The translations under genes were made by a program, and so were the position numbers. A stretch of 5,712 bases of DNA from an uncultured Alistipes sp. (GTDB taxonomy: Bacteria; Bacteroidota; Bacteroidia; Bacteroidales; Rikenellaceae). This document shows positions 1-5,712 of this stretch, one piece after another. The stretch spans positions 1 to 5,712 of the forward strand of contig CAAGHX010000201.1 in assembly GCA_900769745.1 (NCBI GenBank). The letters run 5' to 3'. The notes under the pieces were generated by a model. The model did no database searches. It saw nothing but the letters and a program-made list of their open reading frames with translations, and was not told the DNA's origin. Numbering within the stretch: position 1 is the stretch's first letter; each line of letters starts with the position of its first letter.

Positions 1-699
1 AGCCACACAACGTTTGATGTAGTTCTCGCGCTTATCCACAGGTCGAGTTATGATAGTGTAGTCAGCCTCCAGCTGGCGGCGACCACGCTCTGGACCATAC
101 TGCTGCTGGTACTCTCTGAGTACGTCGTAATATGTCACTGCCTGATTCTCCAGCAAAACCGTATCGCCCGCAGGGAAGTTAAATACCACCACATCTCCAC
201 GCTCAATCTTCTTCAAACCCTTCAATCGGTGGTATGGCCACTTGATAGCCTCCGAGAAAGACTTCTTAGTCTGCGACAAAGGCATTGTGTGGTGCACGAA
301 TGGGAATGAGAGAGGTGTGTTAGGCATCTGTGGGCCATATGTAACCTTGCTCACATAGAGGTAATCGCCCACCAAGAGGCTCTTCTCCATCGACGACGAC
401 GGGATTACATACATCTGGAATATGAAGATGTGGATGAGTGTTGCCACAACTGTCGCAAATACAATCGCATTTCCCCAGTCGCAGATGTCGCGATAGAGTG
501 CACTCTTCTCGCACAACTTCTCATTTTTGCTCCATACGTAGCGATAGAAGTATTTCGAGATGTAGAGGTCGTAAATCACTCCTACACCCAAAAGGAGCCA
601 CCAATTACCGGTCCACACCACAAACCACAAAACATAGATGATTGTAGCGAGTGAGAAGCGAACCCATTTGTTGCTGAAAAACTTTTTTATCTTCTCCAT
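1..699 (-). CDS. lepB: Signal peptidase I (partial, C-terminus beyond left edge)
   Basis: Membrane serine protease (family S26) that removes signal peptides from exported proteins at the outer face of the inner membrane. The 233 visible codons start at ATG 699 and stay open to the window edge. Hydrophobic segments lie at about residues 16-42 (probably two helices) and 78-98. Right after the last comes the catalytic-serine box IPSSSMEKSL, with Ser103 as nucleophile by analogy to the PSxSM motif. The general-base box NYIKRCVA follows with Lys229, so both catalytic residues are visible and only the distal domain is missing. About 125 residues separate Ser and Lys, far more than in E. coli (about 55), and include PNTPLSFPF; such an insert is typical of Bacteroidales LepB. 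The start follows a purine-rich stretch (AGAAGAGAAAAGAAA) and lies 38 bases after the dapB stop with no terminator between, so it is probably co-transcribed with dapB. Family assignment is firm. Confidence 0.95.
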   Translation of the reverse strand, partial: MEKIKKFFSNKWVRFSLATIIYVLWFVVWTGNWWLLLGVGVIYDLYISKYFYRYVWSKNEKLCEKSALYRDICDWGNAIVFATVVATLIHIFIFQMYVIPSSSMEKSLLVGDYLYVSKVTYGPQMPNTPLSFPFVHHTMPLSQTKKSFSEAIKWPYHRLKGLKKIERGDVVVFNFPAGDTVLLENQAVTYYDVLREYQQQYGPERGRRQLEADYTIITRPVDKRENYIKRCVA

Positions 700-737
700 T
701 TTCTTTTCTCTTCTTTATAGCTTAGTTCTGCCCTATT

Positions 738-1457
738 TTAGATTGCGCTGAGCATATCCTCCATTGTGAAGATGCCCTTCTTGCCGCAAAGGAACTCTGC
801 TGCAACCACAGCACCTTGTGCAAGCGTGCGACGATTCTTAATCGAGTGGCGAATCTCCAAAACATCATCCTGCGAAGTGTAAGTAACAGAGTGGTCACCT
901 GGGGTCATACCTACGCGGAACGATTCAATGCCGATAAGCTCCTCCTTGTCGGTTGGCTCATTCACCCAGCCTGTTTTCTTGTCGATGCGCTCGATGATGT
1001 CGTCGGCCAAAGTTACCGCAGTACCGCTTGGTGAATCCTTCTTCTCGGTGTGGTGTGTCTCCTCGATTGAGATGCTGTAGCCCGAGATGGCATTCATCAT
1101 TCGGGCCAACTCACGGTTGAGGCGGAACATCAGGTTCACGCCCAACGAGTAGTTCGAAGCATAGAACATCGCACCACCCTTCTGCTTGCACAACTCCTGC
1201 AACTCTGGCAGACGGTCTGTCCAGCCTGTCGTGCCGCTTACCACTGCTGCGCCACACTCCAAGCACTTGCGAATATTGTCGTAGGCTGTTGATGGTGTTG
1301 TAAACTCGATGGCAACATCCACCTTTGCGAGGTTTTCTGCTGTTAGGTCTGCTGCGTTGTTTACGTCGATAATGAGTTCCACGCTATGACCACGCTCAGT
1401 TAAAATCTTCTCAATTTCACGGCCCATTTTGCCGTATCCTATGATAGCTGCTTTCAT
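738..1457 (-). CDS. dapB: 4-hydroxy-tetrahydrodipicolinate reductase
   Basis: Cytosolic enzyme of the diaminopimelate/lysine pathway. It reduces the product of DapA to tetrahydrodipicolinate with NAD(P)H, feeding peptidoglycan and lysine synthesis. The protein has 239 residues, a little shorter than the roughly 270 of E. coli DapB, as is usual in Bacteroidota. The Rossmann dinucleotide loop GYGKMG is at residues 7-12. SGTTGW at 74-79 and SNYSLGVN at 101-108 are conserved family segments. The catalytic and substrate-binding signature is ETHHTEKKDSPSGTA at 133-147, with His135/His136 and Lys139 matching His159/His160/Lys163 of E. coli. The reading frame is open upstream to 1601, but the ATG at 1457 is chosen because the nucleotide-binding strand MKAAIIGYG begins there. 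The longer form would also translate through a promoter and a hairpin. It is the first gene of a probable dapB-lepB transcript. Confidence 0.96.
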   Translation of the reverse strand: MKAAIIGYGKMGREIEKILTERGHSVELIIDVNNAADLTAENLAKVDVAIEFTTPSTAYDNIRKCLECGAAVVSGTTGWTDRLPELQELCKQKGGAMFYASNYSLGVNLMFRLNRELARMMNAISGYSISIEETHHTEKKDSPSGTAVTLADDIIERIDKKTGWVNEPTDKEELIGIESFRVGMTPGDHSVTYTSQDDVLEIRHSIKNRRTLAQGAVVAAEFLCGKKGIFTMEDMLSAI

Positions 1458-1475
1458 GTCTTTCTCATTGGTTGT

Positions 1476-1494
1476 GCTCACACTATGTGTGAGC
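1476..1494 (-). promoter_or_regulatory. Perfect 8-bp inverted repeat in the dapB leader
   Basis: GCTCACAC and GTGTGAGC flank a 3-base spacer, giving a perfect 8-bp dyad (5 of 8 pairs are G-C). It lies 18 bases upstream of the dapB start and just downstream of the predicted transcription start, so it would sit in the 5' untranslated leader. It could be a hairpin in the mRNA or a DNA operator for a repressor. No U-run follows it in the dapB direction, so it is not an ordinary terminator. The leader is far too short for a lysine riboswitch. The repeat itself is certain; the regulatory role is inference. Confidence 0.5.
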
Positions 1495-1509
1495 GGGTTA
1501 AAAATCTTA

Positions 1510-1539
1510 CAAAGATACAAATAATTCTGCATCGACAAA
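1510..1539 (-). promoter_or_regulatory. Predicted Bacteroidota-type promoter for dapB-lepB
   Basis: On the minus strand TATCTTTG (1517-1510) matches the TAnnTTTG -7 element. TTTG (1539-1536) lies 18 bases upstream, near the expected place for the -33 element. Transcription would start close to 1503-1506, giving a leader of about 45-50 bases that contains the inverted repeat. The call is based on motif match and position only. Confidence 0.55.
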
Positions 1540-1581
1540 ATATTTAGAGCCACTTGTTCTAATAAAAGACTATAAGGGTTA

Positions 1582-1608
1582 TTGTATCGATTATTTTTCA
1601 TATATTTG
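1582..1608 (+). promoter_or_regulatory. Predicted Bacteroidota-type promoter for the dipeptidase-lpdA unit
   Basis: TATATTTG at 1601-1608 is an exact TAnnTTTG -7 match, about 50 bases before the dipeptidase ATG. The only upstream candidate for -33 is TTG at 1582-1584 with a 16-base spacer, which is short, so the -33 half is weak. Transcription would start near 1613-1616, leaving an A-rich leader of about 45 bases. No Shine-Dalgarno is visible before the ATG (AACATAAAATTT), which is normal in this phylum. Confidence 0.5.
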
Positions 1609-1658
1609 TAGATTGCAATAGCAGTGTAAATTACAAACTAATAAAAAACATAAAATTT

Positions 1659-3332
1659 ATGAAGAAAATCTTTTGTTCGTTGATGCTTGCTGCGGCTACC
1701 CTGATTGGTGGCGAGGCGCTGGCTTGCACCAACTTTATCATCACAAAGGGCGCATCTACCGATGGCTCTATCTTGGTTACCTATGCGGCTGATTCTCATC
1801 AGCTTTACGGTTGCCTCTATAAGCACAATGCCACTAAGTACAAGGCTGGCACAATGCTCCAGGTTACAGAGTGGGATACAGGCAAAAAATTGGGTCAGAT
1901 TCCACAGGTGGCTCAGACCTACTCTACCGTAAGTAATATGAACGAGCACTCGCTCATCATCACCGAGACAACCTATGGCGGTCGCCACGAGTTGTACAAC
2001 CCCGAGGGTGTGATGGATTACGGTTCACTCATCTACATCACCTTGCAGCGTGCTAAGACTGCTCGTGAGGCTATCAACACCATCGTTGAGTTGGCTAACA
2101 CTTATGGCTATGCATCTGAGGGTGAGAGCTTCTCTATCGCCGATACTGAGGAGGCTTGGATTATGGAGCTTATCGGCAAGGGCCCTGGCAAGAAGGGTAT
2201 CGTATGGGTTGCTCGTCGTGTGCCCGATGGTTATATCTCGGCTCACGCTAACCAGGCTCGTATCACTACTTTCCCAAAGAATGACCCTGAGAACTGTTTG
2301 TATGCTCCCGATGTAATCTCATTTGCTCGCGAGATGGGTTACTACAACGGCAGCGACGAGGATTTCTCATTCAGTGACACTTATGCTCCACTCGATTTCA
2401 GCGCTATGCGTGGTTGCGATGCTCGTGTTTGGGCATTCTTCCGCAAGTTTACTGACGGTATGGACAAGTACCTCGATTACGCTATGGGCCACAACCCAAA
2501 GAATCGTCTTCCTTTGTGGGTGAAGCCAAACGCTAAGGTATCTCCAAAGCAGGTGTTCGACGCTATGCGCGACCACTATGAGGGTACTCCAATGGATATG
2601 ACAACCGACCTCGGTGCTGGTGGTCACGCCCTTCCATATCGCTGGCGTCCAATGACTTTCGAGGTAGATGGTAAGACTTACACCAACGAGCGTGCTATCG
2701 CTACTCAGCAGACTGGTTTCTGGATTGTAGGTCAGGCTCGCCCTGGTAAGACTGGTATCTTGTGGTTTGGTGTTGACGATGCTGCTACATCTTGCCTTAC
2801 TCCTATCTATTGCAACACACAGGAGGCTCCTGAGTGCTTGGCCGAGGGCAATGGCTCTATGCTCGAGTACACTCCATCATCTGCTTTCTGGTTGTTCAAC
2901 CGCGTTACAAACTTCGCTTATATGCGTTACGATATGATTTCAGCCGACATTCGCAAGGTTATCGACTTCTGGGAGAATTCAATGTTGGAGGCTGTAAATG
3001 GTATCGACAAGAAGGCTGCTGCACTCTCTGCAAAGGCTCAGAAGAAGTACCTCACTCAGTTCAGCACAAATATGGCTGAGGAGTGGTTTGCAAATTGGAG
3101 CCGTTTGGACAAGTATTTGCTTATCAAGTATGTTGACGGTAACGTTAAGAGCGAGCACGCCGATGTTCTTAAGTATGTTATCGGTGCTGGTGGCAACCAC
3201 ACTCACTTCGTAGATAACGGCAACGACACAGGCAAGCAGATTCCTGGTAAGATTCAGTTCCCAGGTTACAGCGAGAAGTGGAAGCGTGCAGTGGCTGCTG
3301 ATAATGGTGAGATTTTGCAGGTAATCAAGTAG
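1659..3332 (+). CDS. Secreted C69-family dipeptidase
   Basis: Ntn-hydrolase of peptidase family C69 (PepD/secernin type), a cysteine peptidase expected to cleave dipeptides. The 557-residue precursor begins with a signal peptide: Lys2-Lys3, a hydrophobic core at about 4-17, then ALA at 20-22. The next residue is Cys23, followed by TNFIITKGASTDGS, the family's N-terminal block in which a free N-terminal Cys is the nucleophile. A signal peptidase I cut after Ala22 would therefore expose it. ALAC lacks Leu at -3, so a lipoprotein signal is less likely. Further family-like blocks are EGESFSIADTEEAWIMEL (154-171) and DGYISAHANQARITTFP (190-206). Length fits the Bacteroidales C69 enzymes. All 21 Arg codons are CGT or CGC, suggesting good expression. 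It is probably periplasmic or exported further. Family is confident; substrate range is not known. It is the first gene of a probable operon with lpdA. Confidence 0.92.
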   Translation: MKKIFCSLMLAAATLIGGEALACTNFIITKGASTDGSILVTYAADSHQLYGCLYKHNATKYKAGTMLQVTEWDTGKKLGQIPQVAQTYSTVSNMNEHSLIITETTYGGRHELYNPEGVMDYGSLIYITLQRAKTAREAINTIVELANTYGYASEGESFSIADTEEAWIMELIGKGPGKKGIVWVARRVPDGYISAHANQARITTFPKNDPENCLYAPDVISFAREMGYYNGSDEDFSFSDTYAPLDFSAMRGCDARVWAFFRKFTDGMDKYLDYAMGHNPKNRLPLWVKPNAKVSPKQVFDAMRDHYEGTPMDMTTDLGAGGHALPYRWRPMTFEVDGKTYTNERAIATQQTGFWIVGQARPGKTGILWFGVDDAATSCLTPIYCNTQEAPECLAEGNGSMLEYTPSSAFWLFNRVTNFAYMRYDMISADIRKVIDFWENSMLEAVNGIDKKAAALSAKAQKKYLTQFSTNMAEEWFANWSRLDKYLLIKYVDGNVKSEHADVLKYVIGAGGNHTHFVDNGNDTGKQIPGKIQFPGYSEKWKRAVAADNGEILQVIK

Positions 3333-3357
3333 TTATAACATATAATTAAAGTAAACA

Positions 3358-4734
3358 ATGAACTACGATATTATAGTAATAGGTAGCGGCCCTGGTGGCT
3401 ATGTTGCAGCTATCCGTGCTGCTCAGCTCGGTAAGAAAGTAGCCATCGTTGAGAAGGCTGATTTGGGTGGTGTCTGCCTCAATTGGGGTTGTATTCCAAC
3501 CAAGGCTCTTTTGAAGAGCGCTCAGGTGTTCTCATATTGTAAGAATGCGGCTCACTACGGTGTTGCTGTTGAGGGTGAGGTAAAGCCCGATTTCGAGAAG
3601 ATTGTAGCTCGTTCACGCACTGTGGCCGAGACTATGAGCAAGGGCGTAGCCTTCCTTATGAAGAAGAACAATATCGACGTTATCAACGGCTTCGGTAAGT
3701 TGGCTGGCGAGGGCAAGGTTGAGGTTGATGGCACAGTCTATGAGGCTGGCGCTATCATCTTGGCTACAGGTGCTCGTCCACGCCAGATGCCATTTATGCC
3801 TGTTGATGGCGAGCACGTCATCACATCGAAGGAGGCTTTGGTGTTGCCTAAGTTGCCACAGTCGATGATTGTGGTTGGCTCGGGTGCTATTGGTAGTGAG
3901 TTTGCCTGCTTGTATGCTTCGCTTGGTGTGAAGGTTACAGTTATCGAGTATATGCCTCAGATGATGCCTTTGGAGGACGAGGAGGTTGCCAAGACTATGG
4001 AGCGCTCGTTCCGTAAGATGCGTGCCGCAGTTCTCACATCAACCAACGTTAAGAGCGTAACCGTTGGCGAGGATGGTATGTGTAATGTTGAGATCGAGGG
4101 CAAGAAAGGCGCTGAGATCCTTACTGCAGAGATTGTTTTGTCGGCTGTAGGTATCAAGTCTAATATCGAGGGTATTGGCCTCGAGGAGATGGGTATCGAG
4201 GTTGACCGCGATAAGATTAAGGTCGATGAGCACTACCAGACATCAGCTAAGGGTGTATATGCAATCGGCGATATTATCGCTACTCCAGCATTGGCCCACG
4301 TTGCTTCGGCTGAGGCTATCCACTGTGTTGAGCACATTTGCGGCTTGAATCCTGATGCTGTTGACTACTCTACTATCCCATCTTGCATCTTCACTTCGCC
4401 TGAGGTTGCATCGGTTGGTATGACTGAGCAGCAGGCACAGAAGGCTGGTATCGAGTATAAGGTGGGTCGATTCCCATTCACAGCTTCGGGTAAGGCTACT
4501 GCGGCTGGCGACAGAGATGGTTTTGTGAAGCTTATCTTCGATGCCGACGAGAAACTTATTGGTGCTCACTTGGTTGGCGCAACAGTGACAGAGATGCTCG
4601 GCGAGCCTACTTTGGCTAAGCGTTTGGGTGTTACAGCTCACGCCATTGCTAAGACTATCCACTCTCACCCTACTATGCACGAGGGTCTGATGGAGGCTTC
4701 AGAGGCGGCTTTGGGTGCTGCAATCCACTTGTAA
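3358..4734 (+). CDS. lpdA: Dihydrolipoyl dehydrogenase
   Basis: FAD-dependent disulfide oxidoreductase (E3/L-protein) that re-oxidises dihydrolipoyl groups of 2-oxoacid dehydrogenase complexes or the glycine cleavage system, making NADH; it acts in the cytosol. The 458-residue protein is full length. The FAD-binding loop GSGPGGY is at residues 9-15. The redox disulfide CLNWGC (Cys40, Cys45) sits in GGVCLNWGCIPTKALL. ATGARP is at 136-141, the NAD-binding loop GSGAIGSE at 174-181, and the second FAD segment VYAIGD at 300-305. The C-terminal dimer-interface domain carries HPTMHE at 437-442, with His437 and Glu442 as the expected catalytic dyad. The redox motif CLNWGC is that of lipoamide dehydrogenases; glutathione and mercuric reductases carry different ones. 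It starts 25 bases after the dipeptidase stop, with no promoter or terminator between, so it is likely co-transcribed. No E1, E2, lipoyl protein or gcv gene is in the window, so its partner complex cannot be told. Confidence 0.95.
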   Translation: MNYDIIVIGSGPGGYVAAIRAAQLGKKVAIVEKADLGGVCLNWGCIPTKALLKSAQVFSYCKNAAHYGVAVEGEVKPDFEKIVARSRTVAETMSKGVAFLMKKNNIDVINGFGKLAGEGKVEVDGTVYEAGAIILATGARPRQMPFMPVDGEHVITSKEALVLPKLPQSMIVVGSGAIGSEFACLYASLGVKVTVIEYMPQMMPLEDEEVAKTMERSFRKMRAAVLTSTNVKSVTVGEDGMCNVEIEGKKGAEILTAEIVLSAVGIKSNIEGIGLEEMGIEVDRDKIKVDEHYQTSAKGVYAIGDIIATPALAHVASAEAIHCVEHICGLNPDAVDYSTIPSCIFTSPEVASVGMTEQQAQKAGIEYKVGRFPFTASGKATAAGDRDGFVKLIFDADEKLIGAHLVGATVTEMLGEPTLAKRLGVTAHAIAKTIHSHPTMHEGLMEASEAALGAAIHL

Positions 4735-4754
4735 ACCACTCCGTAAATAATAAT

Positions 4755-4799
4755 AACCCCCGATGGTCAATTAGACTATCGGGGGTTTTCTTTTCTTTG
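4755..4799. terminator. Strong hairpin terminator between convergent genes, probably bidirectional
   Basis: AACCCCCGAT (4755-4764) pairs with ATCGGGGGTT (4778-4787). The stem extends inward by a G-T wobble and GTC/GAC to 14 pairs around a 5-base AATTA loop. TTTTC-rich sequence follows on the plus strand (TTCTTTTCTTT), giving a classic intrinsic terminator about 20 bases after the lpdA stop. Read on the minus strand, the same stem is followed by an AT-rich TATTATTATTTA tract, so it can also end the truA/small-protein transcript, whose stop is at 4807. Confidence 0.9.
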
Positions 4800-4806
4800 G
4801 GGTTTA

Positions 4807-4992
4807 TTACTTAAACCAAGAAGTGAGCTTGTGGCGTGCCCAGAAATAGTAGATTGCCAAACCGAGCCAGCTTGTAGCCAATACGATGATGGCGGTGATG
4901 AGCTTACCGATCAAACCGATAGGCTTCTTGAAGATGTCGAGTACACACCAAATTGAGCAGATAACACCTGCTAACCAAAGAATTGTTCCCAT
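4807..4992 (-). CDS. Small two-helix membrane protein (PLDc_N-like)
   Basis: This 61-residue protein has two hydrophobic helices, at about residues 3-20 and 31-50. They are joined by a short Lys-containing loop (FKKPIGLIGK), and a basic tail (WARHKLTSWFK) follows. The layout, with Asp19 at the end of helix 1 and SWLGLAIYYFWAR at the end of helix 2, resembles the short PLDc_N-type membrane domain also found as a stand-alone protein; this is recognition by pattern, not a search. There is no catalytic motif, so it is most likely a structural or accessory inner-membrane protein of unknown role. It starts 31 bases after the truA stop and ends just before the shared terminator, which supports a real gene. 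A weak promoter of its own is possible inside the truA end. That it is a gene is fairly sure; function is unknown. Confidence 0.75.
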   Translation of the reverse strand: MGTILWLAGVICSIWCVLDIFKKPIGLIGKLITAIIVLATSWLGLAIYYFWARHKLTSWFK

Positions 4993-5023
4993 AGTAAATA
5001 TTTATTTAAGTTTAACAATAGTT

Positions 5024-5712
5024 CTACTTGTTCAAAAATATATCGTCGCTATAAACCACATCGCTTAGGAAAAGTCCCTGTGCGGGGGCTCCAGCGCTTG
5101 AGCGCGATAGGTCGCGACTCTCGATAATCTGCCTAAACTCCTCCACCGAGTATCGGCCTCGTCCCACATCAACCAACGTACCTACAATGGCTCGAATCAT
5201 ATTTCGCAGGAAACGGTCGGCTCGGATTGTGAAAATCAGTACCGATTCATCCTTGGGGTCGCGATTCCATTCAGCCTTTGTTACGTGGCAGATGTTGGTT
5301 TTGTTGTTTGAGTTGAGTTTGGCAAACGATGTAAAGTCCTCGTATTCGAGAAGCAGGCTCGCCGCCTGGTTCATCTTGTCGAAATCGAGCGCCACATAAT
5401 ATTGCCACGCCGAGTATCTGCGGAACGGATTTTTGTGCTGCGAGATAAAGTATGTGTACTCCCTCTGCTGTGCATCAAATCGTGCGTGGGCATCTTCTCT
5501 CACCCTGCATACACTACTCACAGCTATATCCTGAGGCAAGATAAGATTGAGCTTGTAGCACAATTTGTCGCAATCGGCTATCTCTTGTCCGCAGTCGAAA
5601 TGAGCCACATAGAACGACGCGTTTACTCCTGTGTCGGTTCTTCCCGCACCTACTATCTGTATCTCCTCGCGCAGCAGCGTCGAGAGAGCCTTCTCCAAGC
5701 TCTCTTGCACTG
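5024..5712 (-). CDS. truA: tRNA pseudouridine(38-40) synthase (partial, N-terminus beyond right edge)
   Basis: Converts uridines 38-40 of the tRNA anticodon arm to pseudouridine. The visible part starts at a GTG (5710-5708), but this encodes the Val of the usual internal VQESLEKAL segment. About 30 N-terminal residues, including the first RNA-binding strand, are therefore off the window and the GTG is not the start. Counting from that Val, GAGRTDTGV is at 21-29 with the catalytic Asp at 26. HARFDA (75-80), REYTYFI (83-89, with the active-site Tyr region), FLRNMIRAIVGTLVDVGRG (167-185) and the C-terminal SSAGAPAQGLFL (204-215) complete the TruA pattern. The residue after GRTDTGV is Asn where the family usually has His. 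The gene uses GGA and AGA codons that are rare in the dipeptidase and lpdA, which suggests modest expression. It is probably the leading gene of a transcript that also carries the small membrane protein. Confidence 0.94.
   Translation of the reverse strand, partial: VQESLEKALSTLLREEIQIVGAGRTDTGVNASFYVAHFDCGQEIADCDKLCYKLNLILPQDIAVSSVCRVREDAHARFDAQQREYTYFISQHKNPFRRYSAWQYYVALDFDKMNQAASLLLEYEDFTSFAKLNSNNKTNICHVTKAEWNRDPKDESVLIFTIRADRFLRNMIRAIVGTLVDVGRGRYSVEEFRQIIESRDLSRSSAGAPAQGLFLSDVVYSDDIFLNK
5033..5040 (-). promoter_or_regulatory. Possible -7 promoter element for the small membrane protein
   Basis: TATTTTTG on the minus strand fits TAnnTTTG and lies within the last codons of truA, about 40 bases before the small protein's ATG. 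No convincing TTTG is seen at the -33 distance. In such AT-rich sequence this short match can arise by chance, so it is listed only as a weak candidate. Confidence 0.2.

Noticed and set aside
320..654. Several short open frames overlapping lepB on both strands.
   Set aside because: The lepB frame is open across the whole stretch with both catalytic boxes; the others are out-of-frame shadows.
1458..1601. In-frame extension of dapB upstream to an ATG at 1601.
   Set aside because: The extra 48 residues precede the Rossmann strand that normally begins DapB, show no family resemblance, and would be encoded across the predicted promoter and the leader hairpin.
1625..1635. Short dyad TGTAA-A-TTACA before the dipeptidase start.
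   Set aside because: Five-base AT-rich arms are expected by chance in this leader, and there is no second copy to suggest an operator.
1458..1658. A riboswitch (for example lysine) controlling dapB.
   Set aside because: The predicted leader is too short and shows only one simple hairpin, without a multi-helix architecture.
1638..1988. A 116-codon open frame antisense to the start of the dipeptidase gene.
   Set aside because: It overlaps the signal peptide and catalytic block of a confident gene, has no recognisable domain, and crosses the start region of that gene.
4243..4680. A 145-codon open frame antisense to lpdA.
   Set aside because: It lies wholly inside a clear lpdA gene, its translation resembles no protein family, and it arises from the biased codon use of lpdA.
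5708..5710. GTG as the start codon of truA.
   Set aside because: It encodes the Val of the conserved internal VQESLEKAL segment; TruA needs its N-terminal strand before this, which must lie past the window edge.

Overview
The window looks like a chromosomal housekeeping segment from a member of the Bacteroidales (phylum Bacteroidota). This rests on three things: the style of the proteins (a signal peptidase I with a long catalytic-domain insert, a short DapB, a secreted C69 dipeptidase), A-rich leaders without a Shine-Dalgarno sequence, and TAnnTTTG boxes ahead of genes, which is the -7 promoter element of this phylum. The genus cannot be fixed from the sequence alone.

Layout. Positions 1-1457 carry a minus-strand pair: dapB (lysine/diaminopimelate biosynthesis) followed 38 bases later by lepB (signal peptidase I), which runs off the left edge just after its catalytic lysine. 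A divergent intergenic region of about 200 bases (1458-1658) holds one candidate promoter for each direction. It also holds a perfect 8-bp inverted repeat in the dapB leader. Positions 1659-4734 carry a plus-strand pair with a 25-base gap: a secreted C69-family dipeptidase and lpdA (dihydrolipoyl dehydrogenase). A strong hairpin terminator at 4755-4799 lies between convergent units. Positions 4807-5712 carry truA (tRNA pseudouridine synthase A, start beyond the right edge) and, 31 bases downstream of it, a 61-residue two-helix membrane protein, both on the minus strand.

How the genes relate. LepB is the enzyme that would remove the dipeptidase's signal peptide. The predicted cut falls exactly before Cys23, so export itself could expose the N-terminal cysteine nucleophile. 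The dipeptidase and lpdA are probably co-transcribed, although no direct biochemical link is evident. DapB and LepB are both tied to the cell envelope (peptidoglycan precursor and protein export).

I found no mobile element, CRISPR array, RNA gene, phage gene or defence system. The window is largely ordinary; the most useful points for follow-up are the dapB leader hairpin, the signal-peptide/nucleophile coincidence, the dipeptidase-lpdA pairing, the TruA motif substitution and the small membrane protein.
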